From NCBI RefSeq assembly GCF_003054445.1, contig NC_042507.1, positions 1,736,001 to 1,800,000 on the forward strand: a DNA stretch of 64,000 nucleotides. The letters run 5' to 3'. The notes beneath the pieces were generated by a model, which ran no database searches, was not told the origin of the DNA, and saw nothing but the letters and a program-made list of their open reading frames with translations. The stretch is from Pichia kudriavzevii. Its lineage: Eukaryota > Ascomycota > Pichiomycetes > Pichiales > Pichiaceae. The first letter of the stretch is position 1. Every line of letters begins with the position of its first letter. The position numbers and the translations under genes are program-made. Positions 57,424-64,000 of this stretch are shown piece after piece.

Positions 57424-58233
57424 CTAAACTTCAGCACATGAGAGAAGATAAGAGTTTTTAACAGTGAAATTTCCAAATTTTATTTTGTATTTGTAGAATA
57501 CATCATAATCATAATCTCCACGAGGAGGTAGTTCTTCACCCTTTTCTAAAACGTAATCCACAGATGCGGCCTTGTTTGCAGAATAGAGAGTGCCTGAAGA
57601 TCTTGAAGCTGAATCCAATTGACGAAGACGAGAGTTGAATTTGAACAAAGAAGTTAGACTGCCGTTTTTCTTTTGATGCATTTCGAAGTGCAACTTTATA
57701 AACGGCTCGTCTTCGTTTACTATGAGATTCAATTCATTAGAACTATGATCTACAGGTACACTAGTGTTGCTGGACTTCAGTGGATCTCGGGTAAACTCCA
57801 AATTTCCTAGCTGAAAGACTGAATTTTCAACATTGTGGGATTGATGTACAGTCTGAAATAGCATTGGTTGATCACGGTGTCGATCTTGTATTGATTTCAG
57901 CTGTTCCAATCTATCAGCCACCAAATTCATATCAACAGAGCCCCTATTGACTGTACCTTTCTCCAACGAAGGCGTATTTAATCTCGTGTTTGGGTTGGAC
58001 ACACAAATGGTATTGAATGTTTCAACAAGTCGATCTTTGTTTTGAGGAGAGAAAACACTGATAAAAACACCCTTCTCCGGGGAAGTCAAATCGTGTATCT
58101 CAAAAGTGATTTTTGATATTGCAAGGGAGTTAAAGTGCCTATTTACCTCGGAGACATTCAATAAAGCACTTGTTGGCAAGAAATCCAGTACCTGGAACTG
58201 GAGTTCTGTCGGTAGTGATGTGAAATGAAACAT
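57424..58233 (-). CDS. F-box protein, function unknown
   Basis: 269 aa. The first 45 residues read as an F-box (FTSLPTELQFQVLDFLPTSAL then LNVSEVNRHFNSLA). The remainder shows no repeats (no LRR or WD) and ends CAEV. F-box proteins are SCF substrate adaptors; an N-terminal F-box followed by a beta-rich domain suggests that role. I do not recognise a yeast orthologue. Divergent from the mitochondrial-type gene at 58911. Confidence 0.7.
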   Translation of the reverse strand: MFHFTSLPTELQFQVLDFLPTSALLNVSEVNRHFNSLAISKITFEIHDLTSPEKGVFISVFSPQNKDRLVETFNTICVSNPNTRLNTPSLEKGTVNRGSVDMNLVADRLEQLKSIQDRHRDQPMLFQTVHQSHNVENSVFQLGNLEFTRDPLKSSNTSVPVDHSSNELNLIVNEDEPFIKLHFEMHQKKNGSLTSLFKFNSRLRQLDSASRSSGTLYSANKAASVDYVLEKGEELPPRGDYDYDVFYKYKIKFGNFTVKNSYLLSCAEV

Positions 58234-58910
58234 AGTGGATATAATATTGAATGAATGTAAACTGGAGATGCCACTAAACTATACACTAAAATCCAACATG
58301 GAGTGCAACTCATTCATAATGAAACTGACATCCAAAGGTGTATAAATAGGAAACGTTGTTAGAGATGTTTTTCATCCCTGGCTGAGAGTGAAAAAATAGT
58401 CACCCGATGATTCTCCGGAAAAAAAGAAAGAAAGGTAACAATTTTGGAAGAAAACAGGAAAAACTCCGAGTCCGGGCGGGCTGGTTCCCGTGTTTCCACG
58501 AGCCCTGCTTCCGTGATGCTACGAGAGGGAACAACCAACAGAGTTTTTTTCTGGTTTTTAATTTTTTGACCCGGAGGTTTTTTCTATTTTGCTATTTTTG
58601 AAGTAACAAGCAAAAAAAAAAGAAAAAAAAAAATCTACACACACCGGAAACCTGAAAATACTTTCATACACAGACAAAACTGCTGCGCTTTCCAATTTGA
58701 GAATTTCGCTTTTTGTACATTTTGATCTCATTTTTTTTTTTTTTGGCCATCTCGAATCTTGTCATGAAAATCAGTTTTCGAGAAATGTCGAAGTTGTTGT
58801 GTTAGGTTAGTTGTATAGAAACAGTGTTTGATGCAAATACACTTTTCTGAGAACCTCCAACGCAGGAATCTGTGAGAAACCATTGGTTGTTAAGCTATTC
58901 AAAACACATA
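58234..58910. other. Divergent intergenic region
   Basis: 677 bp with A and T runs (58610-58632, 58731-58744). One frame at 58407-58601 has no support. No RNA gene is apparent. Confidence 0.55.
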
Positions 58911-60050
58911 ATGTTCAGAGGCGGTCTTAGATCTTATGTGCAGGTGAAGCATATGGCTACTCATGCCTCACCATCAGCACCAGCAGGTGCTGATGCCACT
59001 GCTTCTCAGGAGAAGATGTCTGGTCTCTTAGAAAAGTTGGCTTCGATTACACAAGCTCCTGCAAAGGCAAGGGTTCCTACAGGCAAGCAGGACTACAAGA
59101 AGAATAGACAAAATAGAAACTCTGACGGTAGAAGAGACAATGCTTCTTTTAATGGTAACAAGAGAACCCCTCGCAGAAACGGCAACAACTCTCAACAGAG
59201 GGACAACAGGAACTCCCAAGAGAGGAGCGATAGAAGAGGTGGTTACAAATCAAATAGCAGAACTGTCCAGACAGTCTCTCATTTTGATAGAATCAAAAAT
59301 CCAAAGAAGACAGTTGCTGAGAGCTCCAAATCCCAAGGTTCTTTTATAAATGAGAAGGGGTTGTCTTTTGCAGAGTTGCAGGAGCAGAGGGCCTTCTATA
59401 TCAGAAGAAAGCTACAAAGCGAGTCGAACATTGCTCCAACCACTCCAGAAATCCAAATTTTCAACTTTGAATATTCTCGTGCTGTTCATAAAACCTTGAA
59501 ATATGCACCAAGGGAGAATCCATTTACAAGCTTCAAGGAACCTAGAAACGAGTTCCAATTTGAGACAGTCTCAAGGGAGGAACTGGAGCTCTCAAAGGAT
59601 AAGATGGGCTATGATGCTAAATCGAGATTGCTAAGAGCCCTTGAAACCATTTGTAACAGAAGAGGTTATAAATTATTAGACCATGCTAAATCAAACGTTC
59701 AATACTTGCCTCTCACCGCAAATCTATATCCATTTGCGAACACAACTTTGCCAAACAATTTGAAGAGACCGCATGCATCCCTCAAATCCTTGACCAACGT
59801 TGCACCCGAAGAAATCAAATCGACTATTGAAAGTGTTGTTTTAGGCCATAGAAATGAATTGAAATTCGATGAGAAACAAAACTTCAAAACGGCACAGTTA
59901 AGAGTCAATGCGCAAGTTGTAGTGAATGCATTAAACAGAAATGCTCAATTACAAGTTGACAACTTGCACCATTCCATTGCAAATGTTGCTCTTGGTAATG
60001 GTCCTGTCAAATCACTTCCAAAGGCTATCTTACCACCGAAAAAAGTGTAG
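58911..60050 (+). CDS. Mitochondrial-type protein with Arg/Asn-rich linker, unrecognised
   Basis: 379 aa from ATG 58911 (the longer frame starts at a GTG). The start MFRGGLRSYVQVKHMATHAS looks like a matrix presequence. Residues about 55-130 are Arg/Asn/Gly-rich and low complexity (NRQNRNSDGRRDN, RNGNNSQQRDNR). From about 150 a conserved-looking globular part follows (FAELQEQRAFYIRRKLQ, then APRENPFTSF, RRGYKLLDHA). I do not recognise a family. The neighbourhood (MRPS5 downstream, same strand) makes a small mitochondrial ribosomal subunit component a reasonable guess only. Confidence 0.75.
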   Translation: MFRGGLRSYVQVKHMATHASPSAPAGADATASQEKMSGLLEKLASITQAPAKARVPTGKQDYKKNRQNRNSDGRRDNASFNGNKRTPRRNGNNSQQRDNRNSQERSDRRGGYKSNSRTVQTVSHFDRIKNPKKTVAESSKSQGSFINEKGLSFAELQEQRAFYIRRKLQSESNIAPTTPEIQIFNFEYSRAVHKTLKYAPRENPFTSFKEPRNEFQFETVSREELELSKDKMGYDAKSRLLRALETICNRRGYKLLDHAKSNVQYLPLTANLYPFANTTLPNNLKRPHASLKSLTNVAPEEIKSTIESVVLGHRNELKFDEKQNFKTAQLRVNAQVVVNALNRNAQLQVDNLHHSIANVALGNGPVKSLPKAILPPKKV

Positions 60051-60433
60051 TGAATTTCCACTTATAAATCATCCTGTCTATAGATATACGTACTTTTTTA
60101 TAATATATATATATCATTATCTTAAATTCACCGAATTAGCCATACACCATTGCCCAAACTAACAGTTGCTGTTCTTATGCGTCATAGAAGGTCTTCCTCA
60201 TCATTGGACTAAAGCGACGCGACGCGGACAAGGGTCAACTGAACCAGAAAAAAAGAGAGGAAAAAATAAAAGGAAGGAAAAGAAAATCGTCCTCGACTTT
60301 TCCAACCTCATGAATTTCTCCATGCTGGAAATTCAGCTAATGTTAGTGGTATGGGTATATTTTGAGGCTTTTGGACGTCAGAAACTAGTTCCCTAGATCC
60401 ATATACGATACCTTACATCTCAATAAAAGAAAT
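60051..60433 (+). other. Intergenic between the 58911 gene and MRPS5
   Basis: 383 bp with TA-rich 3' flank (about 60095-60115) and an A/G-rich tract (60245-60285). No gene supported. Confidence 0.55.
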
Positions 60434-61357
60434 ATGCTTGCAAATATGAGCAGACGTATGTTTACAACATCGAGACTAATATTCCAGAAGGAAGTCTCTA
60501 GTTTGGATCCCAAAAAGGTAAACCATATGCAATACCTATTGAAGTATTATGATCCCGAAACTGTGGATTCGATCCTTAAGGCAGAGAGCGCAATTGATCC
60601 AAAACATCTTGCGAAGAGGCAACTGAACCCTGTTCAATTTGCTCCACACTTTATGACTGATTTCACAGAGAAGAGTGATTATTTTGATCACAAGGTGCAA
60701 CAGCCAAACACTTTCACTCAAATATCACAGCCAAATGAGGTAGATGTTCCAAAAGACCAAATATTGGACGTTGAAGGTAATGCAAAGCGTTCTGAGTTGG
60801 GCGAATTGGCGAAAAAGTTATCTCTAGCAACTGGATTTAATGAAAGATACATCATGGGATTGAAAGTTAAAACTTTAATCTTGAAAACAGTTAGAAATCA
60901 AACTTCCAAAGGTAAAATTAACTCTTTCTATGCTCTAGTGTGTGCCGGCGATGGTAATGGTATGCTAGGAATTGGTGAAGGTAAAGATCCTGAAGAGCCA
61001 GGTAACGCTATTTTAAAAGCTCATTGGCAAGCAGTTAAAAACTTGGTTAAGGTTCCAAGATTAGAGGATAGAACTATTTTTGGTAATATTGAAAACAAAT
61101 ATGGTGCATCTGTTGTCCATTTAAGATCTGCACCTCCTGGTTCTGGTCTAAGATGTAATCCAATGGTGTTTGAATTAGCACAATGTGCTGGTATCAAGGA
61201 TTTATCTTCCAAGGTTTATAGATCTAGAAACAGAATGAACGTTGTCAAATGTACTATAGAAGCTTTGTTAAAGCAAAAGACCACCGAAGAAATGGCGTTG
61301 GAAAGAGGTAAGAAGGTTGTCGACTTGAGAAAGGTCTATTACTCTGTCGAAAAATAG
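60434..61357 (+). CDS. MRPS5: Mitochondrial small ribosomal subunit protein uS5m
   Basis: 307 aa, exactly the yeast length. Mitochondrial presequence MLANMSRRMFTTSRLIFQKE. The S5 N-terminal double-stranded-RNA-binding domain is at about 148-215 (VKTLILKTVRNQTSKGKINS then FYALVCAGDGNGMLGIGEGK) and the C-terminal S5 domain follows (APPGSGLRCNPMVFELAQCAGIKDL, split: APPGSGLRCNPM and VFELAQCAGIKDL). The gene is colinear with yeast Mrps5. Confidence 0.96.
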   Translation: MLANMSRRMFTTSRLIFQKEVSSLDPKKVNHMQYLLKYYDPETVDSILKAESAIDPKHLAKRQLNPVQFAPHFMTDFTEKSDYFDHKVQQPNTFTQISQPNEVDVPKDQILDVEGNAKRSELGELAKKLSLATGFNERYIMGLKVKTLILKTVRNQTSKGKINSFYALVCAGDGNGMLGIGEGKDPEEPGNAILKAHWQAVKNLVKVPRLEDRTIFGNIENKYGASVVHLRSAPPGSGLRCNPMVFELAQCAGIKDLSSKVYRSRNRMNVVKCTIEALLKQKTTEEMALERGKKVVDLRKVYYSVEK

Positions 61358-61471
61358 GATTTTTACAATCGTATTATATTTCTTTATTCACTCTGTATAT
61401 ATTTATCTACTGAAAAATATTTTTACAAAAACTTTAGAGATTGCAAGGAAAAACATGTAATCCTAACCACA

Positions 61472-62881
61472 CTACTTCCTTTTGGTCTTCTTTTGGGTCG
61501 CTTCTGCTACCAACTCTTCAAAGAGTCTGGCTTCCTCAGCTTCCCATTGTGAACGCTTAGTTTCCTTGAAAACAGTGCCAAGGATTTTCAAGGCTTCTGC
61601 TCTCTCAATCCTTTTCTCCTTCGGAACACTTTCATCGTATAATACATTTGACACAACTTCTCTCAAATTAGACGAGATTTCCATGTGTGAACCTTTCCAT
61701 GCAGCTGCCAAAATCGTACCCATTAATAACTTTTCCATTTCCGCAACCTCTTCGTCGGTAGGCACAGGCCCTTCATCCTCAACTTGATCCTTCTTGGATT
61801 TAGTATTTTCCCTTGCGCTTTCTTCTTTGGTATTATTTTTTGTGTCATTATTGACAGCGGAATTAGTTACATTTTCTTTATCATCATCTTGTTCACTCGT
61901 CGCTTTGTCTGGTGCTTCTTCTTTGTCTTCTTGCTCCTTCTGCATCCTTTCCCTACGTTCATTCATTTTTGCAAGTTTTTCCATTGTTTTCTGTGCATCC
62001 AGTGCTACACTGATGGTCGAGTAAGTGTCCTTAATAATGCCACCTTTCTCCTTCAATGTTCCCAGCCATCCTCCAATACCAAGAAAAGAGTTTTCCGCCT
62101 TAAGGAACGTACTTGCCTTATCATAATAGATTGAGCCAATTGTATGCAATAGCTCTAGGCCAAATGATTCCATCTTCAAATTCTCAGCTTCCAATCTAAA
62201 TTTCTCCTTAAAAGATTCGATGACATCTTGAGATTTATCTGTTTCTGTGTACAACGATAGTCTATTGATCAGTTTTTCAGTTAGGTCCTTTTGTATTTCC
62301 TCCCGATGAATACGTTGTTCTTCTTCTAACTTCTCTCTCTCAGCCTCAAGTTCTTTTTTTCTTTGCTCTTCTACAGCCTTGGTTTGTTCTTCGTGGGTCA
62401 AATTGTTCAGATCCGAATCTCCCAAATATTTATTAGATGAAACACTGGTTGGATTTTCAGTGTAATATCGTTCTGCACGCTCGGCATCGTCCTTTACTTG
62501 CTCCTTTTTACGTGTGTGTTCTTCCTCCTGGCTCTGCAATTCGAGTTCTTTGGTTAGGTTCTTCAACATTGTTAGTTCTCCCACATAAGGAACAAAAGAT
62601 TCACCTCCAAAGATATCCTCAAAGAATTTCTCCGGATCCACCATCTCACCAGCTCCAGCTTCCTGAATACCGTGTTGGTCATACTTGGATCTCAGTTCTT
62701 TATCACTCAAAACTTGGTAGGCTTCACTGATCTTTTTGAATGTTTCTGCTGCCTCCTCATTGCCCGGGTTTTTATCAGGGTGGTATCTGATCGCCAGCTT
62801 CCTGTAGGACTTTTTGATTTCCAATTCAGTCGCATCTGTTTGGACTTGCAAAAGCTCATAATAGGTGGTATCCTTTACCAT
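61472..62881 (-). CDS. DJP1: Type III J-protein Djp1, peroxisomal protein import
   Basis: 469 aa. Djp1 is a cytosolic J-protein needed for efficient peroxisomal matrix import and delivery of some mitochondrial outer-membrane proteins. The J domain is 1-70 with HPD at 34-36 (YHPDKNPGN). The Djp1-type downstream block [15 protein letters not shown] follows, then a Glu/Lys-rich coiled coil, then the DnaJ-X domain ([22 protein letters not shown], split: [13 protein letters not shown] and [20 protein letters not shown]). The C-terminal [17 protein letters not shown] matches yeast Djp1 ([17 protein letters not shown]) and separates it from Caj1. An acidic low-complexity insert (about 315-375) makes it longer than yeast (432). 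Confidence 0.92.
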   Translation of the reverse strand: MVKDTTYYELLQVQTDATELEIKKSYRKLAIRYHPDKNPGNEEAAETFKKISEAYQVLSDKELRSKYDQHGIQEAGAGEMVDPEKFFEDIFGGESFVPYVGELTMLKNLTKELELQSQEEEHTRKKEQVKDDAERAERYYTENPTSVSSNKYLGDSDLNNLTHEEQTKAVEEQRKKELEAEREKLEEEQRIHREEIQKDLTEKLINRLSLYTETDKSQDVIESFKEKFRLEAENLKMESFGLELLHTIGSIYYDKASTFLKAENSFLGIGGWLGTLKEKGGIIKDTYSTISVALDAQKTMEKLAKMNERRERMQKEQEDKEEAPDKATSEQDDDKENVTNSAVNNDTKNNTKEESARENTKSKKDQVEDEGPVPTDEEVAEMEKLLMGTILAAAWKGSHMEISSNLREVVSNVLYDESVPKEKRIERAEALKILGTVFKETKRSQWEAEEARLFEELVAEATQKKTKRK

Positions 62882-63223
62882 ACTCAGATGATGCTCTATG
62901 GTCTTTCAATTGCTTTTGTCAGATATATCAATATTATTTTCTCTAACACTAATACACTTAAGCGTCAACTTTTCTTGTCCATTTTTTTTTTCCTGTTGCA
63001 TACAAATTTGTATCAAGAAAAATATCAGGTGGCGCTCACAAAAGGCTGGAGAACAAAGCTGAGCCACTATATTTTCTCCAAAGAACTACCATGTTAAATA
63101 CAACCGACTTGTACGAATTTGTTCCTCTATGTATACCTATATATAGCATATACATATCAATATCAAATAAACATTGCTAAGCATGTAATTACCTGTGGTA
63201 AAGGACAGCCAATCGTTGTTGGA
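62882..63223 (-). other. Intergenic: DJP1 promoter and 3' flank of the aldolase gene
   Basis: 342 bp. It contains a T run (62983-62990) and TATATA-like sequence (63139-63150). No gene supported. Confidence 0.5.
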
Positions 63224-63943
63224 CTAAAGACCAGCTCTTCTCTTCTTCTGGGCCGGAGTACATTCTAGTCCATTGAGGATGTCTTCCTTGACAAGGGTGT
63301 CAGCTTGCACTCTCTTTGGAATGTATTCCATAATCGAGCTCAGTTCTTCACTATCGGCTACTCTGACAACACCATTGTCATCACCCATAATGATATCACC
63401 AGGATTGATTGTCTCAACATGTGGTTCCGGGTACCCATCGACCAGCACTTCAAGCGGAACGTTGATTCCAACCATTTTAACTACTGGACCATGGGCGGCA
63501 GTTCCTAATCCATATGAAAAAACGTCCCTCTTCAACTCTAGATGCTCATCAATGTCCCTAACTCTACCAAACACAACTGTGCCTCTACTTCTCAGGTAGT
63601 TTGCTCTAGTCGACATTAGTCCTCCATATAATGCGTTTGTCATTTTGGTGAATGGCGCATCCTTCTTTTGCAAGTTGAGAGTTGTACCAATGACCAAAAC
63701 TGAGTCCTCAGGCAACTTGTCAATGTATCCTCCACTAATCGCCTCTCTCGGATCATCCTTTGGCGCAAACAACACGGTGTACGCCTTTCCCACCATTGTT
63801 GTCTTGGTTTCGTTGGCAGAGTATCTATGCAAGTTTGGCAATGAGCCGCCCAACTTATACTGATGTTTCACCAAGGCATCAGACATGTCGCATGTGGCAT
63901 ACTGGGATAGCACTTGTATGATTTTCTTTGTTTCCTTTGTCAT
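63224..63943 (-). CDS. RraA-like 4-hydroxy-4-methyl-2-oxoglutarate/oxaloacetate aldolase family (YER010C-like)
   Basis: 239 aa from ATG 63943; the frame extends upstream without an ATG to the window edge, so a spliced or alternative start cannot be excluded. It matches yeast YER010C (240 aa) across its length: CDMSDAL near 20, GKAYTVLFAPKDDPR, MYGG-like ALYGGLMSTRANYL with the metal/substrate-binding RSRGTVVFGRVRDIDEH (the arginine and aspartate of this fold), SYGLGTAAHGPVVKMVG and NPGDIIMGDDNGVVRV. Yeast YER010C has been described as a bifunctional HMG/oxaloacetate aldolase. The tail QKKRRAGL is basic, unlike YER010C. Confidence 0.9.
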   Translation of the reverse strand: MTKETKKIIQVLSQYATCDMSDALVKHQYKLGGSLPNLHRYSANETKTTMVGKAYTVLFAPKDDPREAISGGYIDKLPEDSVLVIGTTLNLQKKDAPFTKMTNALYGGLMSTRANYLRSRGTVVFGRVRDIDEHLELKRDVFSYGLGTAAHGPVVKMVGINVPLEVLVDGYPEPHVETINPGDIIMGDDNGVVRVADSEELSSIMEYIPKRVQADTLVKEDILNGLECTPAQKKRRAGL

Positions 63944-64000
63944 TTCAATCCTGTGAGGGGCCTGAATACTATCGAATCTTGCCAACAGTGTAAGGCCTTC

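Overview
The window is ordinary nuclear DNA from a budding yeast (Saccharomycotina). Every recognisable gene is a yeast housekeeping gene, the genes are dense and mostly intronless, and the introns that do occur use canonical GTATGT and TACTAAC signals. CTG codons fall at conserved leucines in NCS6 (15352-15354) and TRP1 (25758-25760), so this is not a CUG-Ser or CUG-Ala yeast. A Pichiaceae-type yeast fits, but I cannot name the species. About 30 genes are present. I see no transposon, retroelement, CRISPR array, phage or obviously foreign block.

Layout. 0.1-6.4 kb: shugoshin (SGO1), thymidylate synthase (CDC21, with two MluI boxes), cytochrome c1 (CYT1, with a long intron reconstructed here) and YNG1. 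6.5-12.5 kb: two tandem GH76 cell-wall mannosidase genes (DCW1/DFG5 type), then a 2.6 kb gene-poor stretch with minisatellites. 12.5-30.6 kb: APD1, an ER disulfide isomerase ending in KDEL, NCS6, the giant proteasome activator BLM10, the GH81 glucanase ACF2, TRP1, IPP1 and an RSN1/PHM7-type membrane protein. 30.6-44.4 kb: tRNA-Cys, BFR1, lipoate synthase, the MAPKK PBS2, a zinc-cluster regulator, a peroxisomal ABC half-transporter and MIM1. 44.4-64 kb: RTG2, a putative complex I-type membrane subunit, a YHR202W-like phosphoesterase, RPS4 (with intron), MGM101, PMT4, a YJR142W-like Nudix enzyme, an F-box protein, an unrecognised mitochondrial-type protein, MRPS5, DJP1 and a YER010C-like aldolase.

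How the genes relate. There is no operon-like system. Mitochondrial functions recur: CYT1, LIP5, MIM1, RTG2, MGM101, MRPS5 and probably two unnamed genes. Cell-wall and secretory functions also recur: the two GH76 genes, ACF2, PMT4, the PDI-like gene and RSN1-like. I read this as ordinary yeast gene order, not a functional cluster.

The most useful non-obvious results are: the hidden first exon and 896-nt intron of CYT1, with three TNATTGGC boxes inside the intron; a perfect run of 13 CCAAT pentamers between the divergent genes MIM1 and RTG2; three Swi4/E2F-like boxes at exact 15-bp spacing upstream of a zinc-cluster gene; a probable 5'-UTR intron in BFR1; and the tandem GH76 pair, of which only one copy keeps a GPI signal. 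I did not find evidence for a wholly new biological system. Several predicted gene starts were moved to an internal ATG because the longest open frame began at a non-ATG codon or ran into leader sequence.
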